DNA from: Vibrio sonorensis | GTDB lineage: Bacteria; Pseudomonadota; Gammaproteobacteria; Enterobacterales; Vibrionaceae | Direction: 5' to 3' | Assembly: GCF_001854765.1 (NCBI RefSeq) | Contig: NZ_LJJE01000069.1 | Span: 62,001 to 126,000 of the forward strand | Length of the DNA stretch: 64,000 nucleotides | Shown: piece by piece, positions 28,255-37,104 of the stretch | Layout of the letters: each line of letters opens with the position of its first letter | Position numbering within the stretch: position 1 is the first letter of the stretch | Program-made: the position numbers and the translations under genes | The notes under the pieces: model-generated | Seen by the model: the letters and a program-made list of their open reading frames with translations, nothing else | Told to the model about the DNA's origin: nothing | Database searches by the model: none

Positions 28255-28839
28255 ATGGGACGAAAAGCGAGCTTTGATAGACAAGAAAAATTAATGGTAG
28301 CGATGCAGCTCTTTTGGCGTAAGGGTTATGCCAATACGGCGATTTCCGATCTCGTGGACGAAATGCAAATCAATCGCTTCAGCCTTTATCACAGTTTTGG
28401 CGATAAACAGCAGCTTTATTACGAAGCGTTAAACGCGTATCTCACCAAAATTTCAATGCCTAAGTTAGACCTACTGACTAAAAGCGATGCAGGTTGGGAC
28501 GAACTCTTGGCGTTCCTAGAAGGTTTTGTCTCAATTCAAAAAAAAGACGCATACGGCTGTTTTATGCAGAACGCCCTAGTCGAACACGCAGGTAAAGATG
28601 ACCAAGTACTACAAGCGGGCGGTCAGCTCTTTGACCACCTAACCCTGCTTTTTACAAAAGCGTTAAGCAAAGCTCAGCAATGTAAAAAAGTTACTGACAC
28701 CGCTACGCCAGATGCGTTGGCAATACTGATCGTTAACCATATGCAAGGGATGCGAGTACTGGCGAAAGCCAAACGCTTAAAAGACTTAGAAATGGCATTC
28801 GAAACACTTTTAATTTTACTAAAAGGGCGAGCGTCATGA
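28255..28839 (+). CDS. TetR-family transcriptional regulator
   Basis: A 194-residue repressor-type protein. The N-terminal helix-turn-helix is MGRKASFDRQEKLMVAMQLF, WRKGYANTAISDLVDEMQIN and RFSLYHSFGDKQQLYYEALN. The C-terminal domain has YGCFMQNALVEHAGKDDQVL, as in the AcrR-like group that controls detoxification genes. It is divergent from a GST gene and overlaps the next gene by 4 bp (ATGA). It likely represses both, responding to an electrophile or similar ligand; the ligand is unknown. Confidence 0.9.
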   Translation: MGRKASFDRQEKLMVAMQLFWRKGYANTAISDLVDEMQINRFSLYHSFGDKQQLYYEALNAYLTKISMPKLDLLTKSDAGWDELLAFLEGFVSIQKKDAYGCFMQNALVEHAGKDDQVLQAGGQLFDHLTLLFTKALSKAQQCKKVTDTATPDALAILIVNHMQGMRVLAKAKRLKDLEMAFETLLILLKGRAS

Positions 28840-29228
28840 TCACACCAATTGCTATTCGACTTCATCGTGGTTCCGATTTAAAGCAATCGATCAAGAAATT
28901 GGTCGATGACAACCGAGTAAAAGCGGGAACTATTTTATCTTGCGTCGGCTCTCTGTCTTCTATCAACCTCAGACTTGCTGGCGCTTCTCAAACCCTTTTC
29001 TTGCACTCCTCATTTGAGATTGTTTCCGTGGTGGGAACCTTAACACCCGACCACCAGCACATTCACATTAGCGTCGCCGATGGTGAGGGAAAAGTCATTG
29101 GTGGACATTTACTCGACGGCGCCGTTATTGATACAACTGCAGAGCTCATCATCGCAAAGCTTGATCAACTTCACTTTTCGCGAGAGATTGATAGTCAGAC
29201 AGGTTTTACAGAGCTCAAATTACTTTAG
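28836..29228 (+). CDS. PPC/DUF296-domain protein
   Basis: A 130-residue protein consisting of one PPC (DUF296) domain. Recognisable are IRLHRGSDLKQSIKKLVDDN, GTILSCVGSLSSINLRLAGA, the central VVGTLTPDHQHIHISVADGE and GKVIGGHLLDGAVIDTTAEL. The last of these has the conserved GGH motif. In bacteria such stand-alone proteins form trimers of unknown function, and in plants the domain occurs in AT-hook proteins. It overlaps the TetR gene by 4 bp, so the two are co-translated. Confidence 0.85.
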   Translation: MITPIAIRLHRGSDLKQSIKKLVDDNRVKAGTILSCVGSLSSINLRLAGASQTLFLHSSFEIVSVVGTLTPDHQHIHISVADGEGKVIGGHLLDGAVIDTTAELIIAKLDQLHFSREIDSQTGFTELKLL

Positions 29229-29430
29229 AAAAACGCCAATAAATCATCCGTTTTTGTGAACAATCATGAACAAATGGACAATAGACAGACGAAGAGTACC
29301 TCTAGCTATGGAGCTTCATAAAATTTTCATGTAGAAAGTATAAGTTCATGGAAGTTATTAATTCAGAAAGAAATTTAGCGAACCAAACAGAACAGCAAAC
29401 GCTATAATTGGATTAGGTACATCTACGTTA

Positions 29431-31199
29431 ATGTCACACAGTAATCAGCGACTACTATCCAGACCTAACATTAAGTTAGTGTCACCGTGCGAGGTCGACA
29501 AAGCGATTCCAAAACCATTGGAGTCTTTGAGCGGCGCCGAACTAGACGAGTTAATGGATAATCAGTTTAAACATATGTTCGACGTGTTAAGCGACGGACT
29601 GTTTTATATGTCTGATGACGACGAAATTTTCTTCTACAATCCAAGCTTCTATAAACAGTTCAATATTGAGTCTGGTTTTTCCAAAATGTCAGACTGGCTC
29701 AGTCTCGTGCATCCTATCGATAGGCACATGTTGGAATCTCGTGTCGAGTGGCACTTTCAACAAGACGATGCAAAGCTCTCTACTCAATACCGAGTAAAGC
29801 GCAGTGACGGACAGTATATTTGGATAGAAGGCACCGCCATCGTCCGAATCAAAAATGGCCGACACTTTTTAATTGGTTGTCACCGTGATATCTCCGACAG
29901 TAAATTGATGGAGACCTATATCCAGCAATCTGCTTTCCACGATGATATTTCAGGTCTTTCCAACTCTAACAAATTTGCTCTCGACATTGCCGACATTCGC
30001 CAAACTGAGCACGATGCCTACTCTTTAATCTACTTGCAGATTGACGATATCAAGTCCTATCTAAATCTTTATGGACCGCAGATATTAAGTAACCTCGTCA
30101 ATCTGCTTATCGACGCCCTGCACACGCTGCCAGACAATTTTGTCGACATTTATCGCGTGCGTTCCGATGACTTTATCATCCTAGTCAAAGGAGATTACTT
30201 AGCGTCACAGCTAATGGTTCTCGGTGAACGAATACTGAAAAACTATAAGCAGTCCATCGAGTCGAATGGCTTTATGTATGGTACTGATATTAGTGTTGGG
30301 GTATATCCGACTTTCGACCTCGATATGCCTACCGATGAGGTCATTAAAATCGCCTCGCGTACTTGCCAATACGCCGGCGAGAAAAATCGTGCAGGTATCG
30401 CGGTCTACAGCGGAAGAACAAAGGCCATGGTGGATAGGTTCTTCTTTATTGAACGCGAACTGAACAAGGCAATCAAAAACGAACAGTTGAGTGTTAAATT
30501 CCAACCGATTATCTGCGCTCAAAGTAATCAAGTAGCGAGTTTTGAAGCTTGGTTCGTTGGAAAAGCGCGGAGATTGGGGAAATTTACCCAGATGAATTTA
30601 TTGCCGTCGCAGAGAAAAAGGGCCTTATTATCGAACTGGGTTACTTTGTCTACGACAAAGCTTGTCAGTTTATTCAGCGTTACCAAAAGACACATAACAA
30701 GCAAATACGAGTTAATGTTAATGTCTCGGTATTGCAGCTACTTAATTTGAAGTTCCCTGATACCGTTAAAAGTGTCGCTGAGCAGCACGGTATTGACACC
30801 AATTCCATCGTATTGGAGTTGACAGAAACCATCATTTTGGATGGAAATAAAAGTGCGCAAAGCCAACTTAAGAAACTCAGCGAATACGGGTTTAGATTGT
30901 CATTGGATGACTTTGGCTCTGGGTACAGTTCGTTAAACAGCTTTTTTGACTTACCACTCAATCAAATCAAAGTAGACAAGTCTATTGCATGGCGCTCTGT
31001 CGACAATCCAACCACTTATGAATACCTAAAGTTCATCACTCAACTGTGTAAAGAGCACTCTGTCGATATTGTTATTGAAGGTATTGAAAGTGCCGATATG
31101 CAGCGAAAATTCACCGAAATGGGCGTATCTTACCTACAAGGTTACTGGTTTTCTAAGCCACTCACCATTGCCAGTGCAAGCCAATACACTCAAGTGTGA
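29431..31199 (+). pseudogene. PAS-GGDEF-EAL c-di-GMP signalling protein, frameshifted
   Basis: A cytoplasmic sensor of 589 residues once corrected. A PAS domain lies at about residues 45-155 (GLFYMSDDDEIFFYNPSFYK; YRVKRSDGQYIWIEGTAIV). A degenerate GGDEF domain follows, with VRSDDFIILVKG in place of the GGDEF motif, so no cyclase activity is expected. The EAL domain has ELTETIILD, LDDFGSGYSSLNS and IKVDKSIAW and should be an active phosphodiesterase. One base is missing in the TT pair at 30549-30550; adding it gives FEALVRWKSAEIG, restoring the EAL motif itself. The uncorrected frame stops at 30750. I consider a sequencing error more likely than inactivation. Confidence 0.87.
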
Positions 31200-31307
31200 C
31201 AATACTCATATACCTACCATATGTCATAAAACCTTAACCTCAATGTAAAGCTATTGTTGATCTTGCTCCATACAATGTTCCATTTATAGCTCAACACATA
31301 CGGTTAA

Positions 31308-32642
31308 ATGACGCTTTACTACTCACGTTCTGTCCGTTCTGGTCCCAATATTGAGTTGCGCTGCCTGATGATCACACTGGCGGTGATATTTATCGTGAAC
31401 ACTCCTCTAGGCTTCATCAAGTCAGCAAAAGAGCGTGAACTCAGCTTTCAACTACAATCTATTGTTGAAAACCTTCATATGAGGCAATCGCTAATCAGTA
31501 GCTATTTGTCATTTAGTCAATCTCAGTTGGTAGAAAACTCTTTTAAACACCCCGCTCTCTTTAATGACCTTGTTCAATCTATTAAGCAGCAGCAATCTCT
31601 AGTCGAAGACATCAGTCTGGTCTCCATCAGCAAAAAGCAAAATGATTTAAAGCACCGCGAAGTTTTAGAGCGAGCTAAGCAGTTTTACCAAGACAATGTA
31701 AACCGGCACAAAATTTACTCCTTTTATCGCCCCGAATACGGATTGCTCACCGAGTTAGCCCCCGTCTACAAAAGTGAGCAGCTCCTTGGCTTTTTAATTA
31801 TTGATATACGCATAAAAGCGTTTACCGAAACAAAACGCGATAAAGTTCTGCTGATTGGGCAAGATGGTTATATCTATAGTAGCTCAGTGAAAGGTATTGA
31901 GGTCAATCACAACCTCTCAGCCCATTACCCGACTATCTTCACCGAGTTGAAGCGCGCAAAAAGGTTAAGTGGTTTATTAGAAGATCAGGGCAAAGGGTTC
32001 GTATTTAGACGAATAGAAACCCTCAACAACCAAACTCATTATATTATTATGGTCCTTGATAGCGGTGAAATTATCCCTCAATACTTCTACGGCATCCTAC
32101 TGTTATTCGCCCTTTTTATTGGCGGCTCTTATTACCTATACAAACTGCATAGCGAAAAGAAAGAGCTTAGCAAAATCAGCTATATCGATGCTTTGTCCGG
32201 TTTACACAATCGCCATTATTTGCAGAAAATTGAAAAACAACAAGTCGTCGGAAAAGACTACTACGTCGCTATTTTTGACATAGACCACTTTAAATCCGTA
32301 AACGACAAATATGGACACGATGTGGGCGACCAAGTTATCAAGCGAGTAGCAAACATAATAAAAAGTCGAATTCGGGTTTCAGATTATGCGTTTAGAATTG
32401 GCGGCGAAGAATTTGTAGTGTTAGTCAAAACCCATAGTGAAAACAGTGCACAAGCAATTTTTAACCGTATTCGAACTGACACTGAGCGGCTTACCCATGC
32501 CCCAAGTGTAACCATCTCCGGTGGGTATGTATGCGTCTCTTCCACCCTGACAAAAGCTCTGAAAAAAGCAGATGAGTTTTTATATCAAGCCAAAAAGTCT
32601 GGTAGAAACCTTGTATTTGGCTTAGATAAAGAGGCGGCCTAA
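31308..32642 (+). CDS. membrane-bound diguanylate cyclase (GGDEF)
   Basis: A 444-residue enzyme that should make c-di-GMP from two GTP. One transmembrane helix near residues 18-37 and a second near 262-280 (FYGILLLFALFIGGSYYLY) flank a periplasmic sensor region of about 220 residues, probably Cache-like. The GGDEF domain has DALSGLHNRHYLQKIE, FDIDHFKSVNDKYGHDVGDQ and the active-site FRIGGEEFVVLV. I see no RxxD inhibitory site just before the motif. It follows the PAS-GGDEF-EAL gene by 108 nt, so an enzyme that makes and one that breaks c-di-GMP may be linked. Confidence 0.92.
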   Translation: MTLYYSRSVRSGPNIELRCLMITLAVIFIVNTPLGFIKSAKERELSFQLQSIVENLHMRQSLISSYLSFSQSQLVENSFKHPALFNDLVQSIKQQQSLVEDISLVSISKKQNDLKHREVLERAKQFYQDNVNRHKIYSFYRPEYGLLTELAPVYKSEQLLGFLIIDIRIKAFTETKRDKVLLIGQDGYIYSSSVKGIEVNHNLSAHYPTIFTELKRAKRLSGLLEDQGKGFVFRRIETLNNQTHYIIMVLDSGEIIPQYFYGILLLFALFIGGSYYLYKLHSEKKELSKISYIDALSGLHNRHYLQKIEKQQVVGKDYYVAIFDIDHFKSVNDKYGHDVGDQVIKRVANIIKSRIRVSDYAFRIGGEEFVVLVKTHSENSAQAIFNRIRTDTERLTHAPSVTISGGYVCVSSTLTKALKKADEFLYQAKKSGRNLVFGLDKEAA

Positions 32643-32686
32643 AACCATTCATTTTTCTTCAGGAGAACAAAAATGAAGGTTGAGCA

Positions 32687-33085
32687 CTACACCATAAACT
32701 GACTCGTTGCCGAAGAGCACACCTTTCCAGATTGGAATATCTGACTTTGCAAGTAGTACACATTGCGTCTAATTTTTAGCAACTCAGCCCGAACTTGGAC
32801 CGTCAACCCAATATGAACCGACTTGTGGAAACGAGAAGATAAACTCACCGTCACTGCCCCATAGACGCTGTTATGGAACAAACAGTGCAACATGGCGCTA
32901 TCGTGGAGGGCGGTGATCAGCCCACCCTGCATTATCCCATCGTATCCCTCAACGCGACTTGTTGGTACAATCTCAGCCGTTATTTCTCGGCTAGATATGG
33001 CCTTAAAGTGGATTGGTGTATCCGAGAAAAATGCTTGGCTGCATACCTTGCACTTTTTGTGGTGGACTGGAACCTCAATAGTCAT
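32687..33085 (-). CDS. hotdog-fold thioesterase (PaaI-like)
   Basis: A protein of about 132 residues with a hotdog-fold thioesterase pattern. EGYDGIMQGGLITALHDSAM is the central helix with the catalytic-type residues, followed by GAVTVSLSSRFHKSVHIGLT and VQVRAELLK. An N-terminal segment has CKVC with an extra Cys-rich pattern (HHKKCKVC), perhaps a metal site. I chose ATG 33085, which has AAGGGA upstream. It is divergent from the DUF134 gene with 29 nt between. The substrate is unknown. Confidence 0.75.
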   Translation of the reverse strand: MTIEVPVHHKKCKVCSQAFFSDTPIHFKAISSREITAEIVPTSRVEGYDGIMQGGLITALHDSAMLHCLFHNSVYGAVTVSLSSRFHKSVHIGLTVQVRAELLKIRRNVYYLQSQIFQSGKVCSSATSQFMV

Positions 33086-33114
33086 AAAATCCCTTATTCT
33101 TGTTTGGAACGAAA

Positions 33115-33393
33115 ATGGCACGACCGAAAAAACCTCGTAGACTTTGCACACAAACTAAATACTCATGCTTTAAGCCCAATGGCATTCCGATGGGTGAGCT
33201 TGATCAAATAGAACTTTTGCGAGACGAGCTAGAAGCCTTGCGATTGTGCGACCAAGATGGAATGAGCCAAGTCGAAGCCGCCAAACAGATGCAGGTTTCC
33301 AGACAAACCTTTGGCAACATTGTTAAAACGGCAAGACTCAAAGTCGCCACCAGTATTGTTAAAGGCCAAGCGCTATTCATACAAAAGCTTTAA
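33115..33393 (+). CDS. DUF134 family DNA-binding protein
   Basis: A 92-residue protein of the DUF134 family. It starts MARPKKPRRLCTQTKYSCFK and has a sigma-70 region-4-like helix-turn-helix: IELLRDELEALRLCDQDGMS, QVEAAKQMQVSRQTFGNIVK. These proteins are often encoded next to NifX/NafY-like (DUF/dinitrogenase iron-molybdenum cofactor) genes, as here. The family is predicted to be regulatory. I took the ATG at 33115; an ATG at 33100 adds five residues not typical of the family. Confidence 0.85.
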   Translation: MARPKKPRRLCTQTKYSCFKPNGIPMGELDQIELLRDELEALRLCDQDGMSQVEAAKQMQVSRQTFGNIVKTARLKVATSIVKGQALFIQKL

Positions 33394-33502
33394 CAGCATC
33401 TCTGGGGTTGTGTTTTTTCTCGCACTATTGCTAACACAAGCCCCAACTCCATACGTCTAGCTTATTGCCTATTGTTCAACGTTTAGACTACTTGGGATAG
33501 TC

Positions 33503-33850
33503 TTATAAATCGCACCTATTTGGACGTCGTGATTGTTTGGCATAAGCGAGGTTTTCAACTTCTTTCAGCAGTGTAACGTCAAGGTGTTCGATGGCGACTT
33601 TCCCTTCAACGGATAACACCTTTATCTTTCGACTAAACAGGTTATCCAGCATTTTTCTGCCAATACTACGTACCACAACTGCATCTATATCGTACTGCTC
33701 TAGAATCCAATTCCATTGGGTGTTTTTTCCATTTTCCACAAAGGGCAAGCCAGCTAAGACCTTCCCTTCCTCGTCCAGCACCGTTATTTCATCTGCACGT
33801 GAAAAATGGTTTGAAACACAACCATTTGTGCATGGTATGGCGTACATCAT
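33503..33850 (-). CDS. NifX/NafY-like iron-molybdenum cofactor-binding domain protein
   Basis: A protein of about 115 residues: MMYAIPCTNGCVSNHFSRAD, the AGLPFVENGKNTQ segment, and DIDAVVVRSIGRKMLDNLFS. This matches the small dinitrogenase iron-molybdenum-cofactor domain proteins found in many non-nitrogen-fixing bacteria, where they may bind an iron-sulfur cluster. There are no other nif genes here. It converges with the DUF134 gene, a common partner. The start was placed at the ATG pair at 33850/33847. Confidence 0.8.
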   Translation of the reverse strand: MMYAIPCTNGCVSNHFSRADEITVLDEEGKVLAGLPFVENGKNTQWNWILEQYDIDAVVVRSIGRKMLDNLFSRKIKVLSVEGKVAIEHLDVTLLKEVENLAYAKQSRRPNRCDL

Positions 33851-34174
33851 AGTCACTCCGGCCAACAATAGCGTTCATCAAATATATTTGCCAATATTGC
33901 ATATGCCAATAATAAAAATGAAATCTTAGGTTGCTCGGACTTGTTCAATAAAATTAGAGTCTTATTACAGTTTGTACAGATCATGTTTTGATTAAAGTGT
34001 CATATTTTTGAATTGTTTGATTACAAATTCTTGACACATAACTAGTAAATATACAAAATCCCCATCCCCGACATATATCGTAGGGACGTCGGTAACTGAT
34101 ATGGATATCCAAATGGGCAGTGTTCCCACATCTGGGAGCTTGCGCAGCCTTATGCACTAGTTGGAGATCCCGTA
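33851..34174. other. intergenic region with structured leader before the M16-like gene
   Basis: This region holds the divergent promoters of the NifX-like and M16-like genes. From about 34065 to 34174 it is GC-richer and can fold: TCCCA (34124-34128) pairs with TGGGA (34133-34137) across loop CATC, and a TGCGCA palindrome lies at 34141-34146. GGAG at 34163-34166 is the ribosome-binding site for the next gene. It does not match the riboswitches I know. Confidence 0.4.
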
Positions 34175-35503
34175 ATGTCTACTAAACGTTTATTCGTCTT
34201 ACCTTTGATTATATTTAGCTTGCTGATCAGTACCGCAAGTGCAAAAAGCAATTCTGGTTACTGGTTTGACGCGACGGATCTACAACTACCAAAACCAACA
34301 AAAGTTTCTCAGTTAAACAATGGCTTACGCCTTGTTTTATTACCGCTAAAGCGCCACCCAAACCAGATTGCCGCACGGCTGAGTATTCGATACGCAAATC
34401 CTTTAAATGCGCAGCAAAAGCTCGCTACAACATGGGTTGCGCTATCAATAGCTAACGACACACAATGGAGTGTTGAACAGCATTTAGACCAAACCGTTTT
34501 TACACTGAATCTAGATGATAGGAATAAGCATGAGCTATTTGATCAACTTGCGCTGCTGTCTGACAAGCTGACCAAAAGCGATCGTTTAGTTCAACTCGAT
34601 AACAACACATTGATTGCCGCAGCCAGCGAAAAACTTAGCTTAGCCGCACAAGCGTCGAGTCAGGTTAAAGTCGAAGGCCTAGATTATCCTCAAGCCATTA
34701 CTCAGTTTTTGCCAAAGTTAGAGCGATTAGAGACAGTAACGTCACAAGACTTTAACCAAGTCTTTCACTCCTATTTTACTGCCAATCAATCAAGCCTAAT
34801 TGTCGTGGGTGACATTCACACCCGCTCTGTTACTGATGACATTAAGATGCGCTTTGCATCTTGGCGTCGCAGTACTCCAATGGTAACCATGCAACCAGAG
34901 TATTCACTCGCTAGTGAAGCCGCGGTAGCGGATCAAAATGACGCTCCATACCGGCTACAGATTTCCGTGCTTAAGCAAATCACTATGGATACTGACAGCA
35001 AAGCCTTGAGAAGAGACAATCTACTAGACCAAATGGCGGCAGAGTTAATGGTTAAACGCTTGGCTAACTTGATGAGTTTTGAACACGGCGAAGCGGTTTC
35101 TCTGCAAACCCGTTATCTTACAAGTGACAGAGCACTACTCTCAATTACTTTGACAGCAGATTCCAATCAAGCATTGCAAACCCTTAAGGATAAGATCGAG
35201 GCAGATATTGATCGAGTCAGCGCAATGAGTGTCAGTGCCGATGAATATTACACCGTCGTCCAAGCAACAAAACAGAGACTTAAGACAAGCACGTTTGGCG
35301 ATATGTCACTGTTTACCAGCAATCAAGCCGACATGCTTGTAGAAGCAATAAGGCTGGGGCAAGTCTATCTTCCTACAACTGAAATTTTAGAGCTTGCCTC
35401 GTTTCACGCGGCTCATATCTCAGAAGTCGATTTATCACAGCGCCTAATACAACTGTGGACCAAACCTAGCATCGCGGTATATACAGCGAGCAATGACTCA
35501 TAA
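34175..35503 (+). CDS. M16-like (insulinase-fold) protein lacking the zinc motif
   Basis: A 442-residue exported protein with a signal peptide (MSTKRLFVLPLIIFSLLIST, cut after ASA). The two-half M16 fold is suggested by VSQLNNGLRLVLLPLKRHPN, RLETVTSQDFNQVFHSYFTA and NQSSLIVVGDI. The zinc-binding HxxEH (or HxxEHxxF) motif is absent; the corresponding stretch reads LATTWVALSIANDTQWSVEQ. It is therefore probably a non-catalytic partner or scaffold in the periplasm or outer membrane. No catalytic M16 gene is adjacent. It converges with yejF, 5 nt apart. Confidence 0.78.
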   Translation: MSTKRLFVLPLIIFSLLISTASAKSNSGYWFDATDLQLPKPTKVSQLNNGLRLVLLPLKRHPNQIAARLSIRYANPLNAQQKLATTWVALSIANDTQWSVEQHLDQTVFTLNLDDRNKHELFDQLALLSDKLTKSDRLVQLDNNTLIAAASEKLSLAAQASSQVKVEGLDYPQAITQFLPKLERLETVTSQDFNQVFHSYFTANQSSLIVVGDIHTRSVTDDIKMRFASWRRSTPMVTMQPEYSLASEAAVADQNDAPYRLQISVLKQITMDTDSKALRRDNLLDQMAAELMVKRLANLMSFEHGEAVSLQTRYLTSDRALLSITLTADSNQALQTLKDKIEADIDRVSAMSVSADEYYTVVQATKQRLKTSTFGDMSLFTSNQADMLVEAIRLGQVYLPTTEILELASFHAAHISEVDLSQRLIQLWTKPSIAVYTASNDS

Positions 35504-35508
35504 GACAT

Positions 35509-37104
35509 TTAGCTAGATGAGAGGTTTACCAAGGTCCGAGTATATTCATGGGTGGGATGGCTAAACAGCTTAGCGGTTTCACCCTGTTCAACAATTTCAC
35601 CTTGCTTCATGACAATCGTGTAATGACAAAGCGACTTCACAACGTTTAAGTCATGGCTAATAAACAAGTAAGTAAGGTGATATTTCTCTTGTAACTCTTT
35701 AAGCAATTCTAATACTTGTGCTTGTACGGTTCTGTCCAACGACGAAGTGGGTTCGTCTAATAATATAAACTCCGGTTTGAGTATCAATGCCCGTGCGATT
35801 GCGATGCGCTGTCTTTGCCCGCCAGAGAACTCATTTGGGTACCGAAAGCGAGAGTCGGGATCCAACCCTACTTCTTCCATCGCTTCAACGATGAGTCTGT
35901 CGACCGTTTCTTGATCAAAGTCGTGATGGACCATAAGGCCTTCACCTATCACCTGTGCCACTGACATACGCGGATTTAACGCCGAAAACGGGTCTTGGAA
36001 AACCACCTGCATCTTACTGCGATATGGCAACATCTCTTTTCGGTCAAGCCCCTGTATCTCTTCGCCAAGGTATTGAATTGACCCTTCAGAAGAGACCAGC
36101 CTCAACACGGCCATTCCCGTGGTCGACTTACCCGAACCGCTTTCTCCCACAAGACCAATAGACTGACCCCGCAACAAGTTAAACTCCATATTTGTCACGG
36201 CTTTAATATGAGAAACGACCCTGCGAAAAAGACCACCAGTGATAGGAAACCATACTCGAAGTTGCTTCACTGAGAGTAAGGTATACGGCTCATTCAAAGC
36301 TGGGACCGGTTCTCCTTTGGGATCTGAATCGATTAACAGCTTAGTATAGGGGTGCTTAGGGCGGGTAAAAACGTCGTCACATAAGCCAGATTCAATGAGT
36401 TCACCGTTTTGCATTACGGCGACTTCATCGGCAATCCGACGGACAATACTGAGATCGTGAGTAATAAACAGCATCCCCATCCCTAGTTCCGCTTGCAGGC
36501 TTTTTAACAAATCGAGAATTTGTGCCTGAACCGAAACGTCCAGCGCCGTGGTGGGTTCATCGGCTATCAAAATCTCTGGCTCATTGATAAGCGCCATAGC
36601 GATCATCACTCTCTGCCGTTCTCCCCCAGATAACTCGTGCGGATAAGCATCAATTTTTAGTTCAGGAGAACGAATTCCCACCTTGTTGAGCCACTCAATA
36701 GCCAAGTCTCTCGCTTTGGTTGCTCTAACACCTCGATGAATGCCGACGGTTTCAACCAACTGTTTGCCTATTCGATGAAGCGGGTTTAATGAAACCATAG
36801 GCTCTTGGAATATCATGCCAATATGACCACCACGGATCCCTCTTAACCTTCTCTCGGTGCTCTCAAGCAAGTTTTCACCACCGTAGGCAATTTCGCCACT
36901 AAGGTAGCGCGCTGAGTTTTGGGGGAGTAAGCGCAAGATCGCATTGGCGGTTACCGACTTTCCAGAGCCACTTTCCCCCACCAGCGCCAGAGTTTGACCG
37001 CTCTTAATCTCAAAGCTAACGTCATGAGTGACAGGTATTGTTCTATCACCGCGCTTAAAACCGACGGATAAGCCGTTGACCTTGATTAGACTCGTACTCA
37101 TCAA
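35509..37104 (-). CDS. yejF: peptide ABC transporter, fused ATP-binding subunit
   Basis: A 531-residue ATPase with two ABC modules in tandem, as in YejF. The first has Walker A GESGSGKSV and signature LSGGERQRVMIAMAL with Walker B ILIADEPT; the second has Walker A GESGSGKST, signature FSGGQRQRIAIARAL and Walker B FILLDEPT. It energises the YejBE channel for import of oligopeptides (and, in E. coli, microcin C). The start overlaps the yejE stop by 4 bp. It is the last gene of the yejABEF operon. Confidence 0.95.
   Translation of the reverse strand: MMSTSLIKVNGLSVGFKRGDRTIPVTHDVSFEIKSGQTLALVGESGSGKSVTANAILRLLPQNSARYLSGEIAYGGENLLESTERRLRGIRGGHIGMIFQEPMVSLNPLHRIGKQLVETVGIHRGVRATKARDLAIEWLNKVGIRSPELKIDAYPHELSGGERQRVMIAMALINEPEILIADEPTTALDVSVQAQILDLLKSLQAELGMGMLFITHDLSIVRRIADEVAVMQNGELIESGLCDDVFTRPKHPYTKLLIDSDPKGEPVPALNEPYTLLSVKQLRVWFPITGGLFRRVVSHIKAVTNMEFNLLRGQSIGLVGESGSGKSTTGMAVLRLVSSEGSIQYLGEEIQGLDRKEMLPYRSKMQVVFQDPFSALNPRMSVAQVIGEGLMVHHDFDQETVDRLIVEAMEEVGLDPDSRFRYPNEFSGGQRQRIAIARALILKPEFILLDEPTSSLDRTVQAQVLELLKELQEKYHLTYLFISHDLNVVKSLCHYTIVMKQGEIVEQGETAKLFSHPTHEYTRTLVNLSSS

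Noticed and set aside
34065..34174. c-di-GMP (GEMM) or other known riboswitch in the M16-like leader
   Set aside because: The GEMM core and tetraloop-receptor sequences are absent, as are features of the thiamine, cobalamin, lysine and SAM classes I know. Only a generic hairpin is visible.
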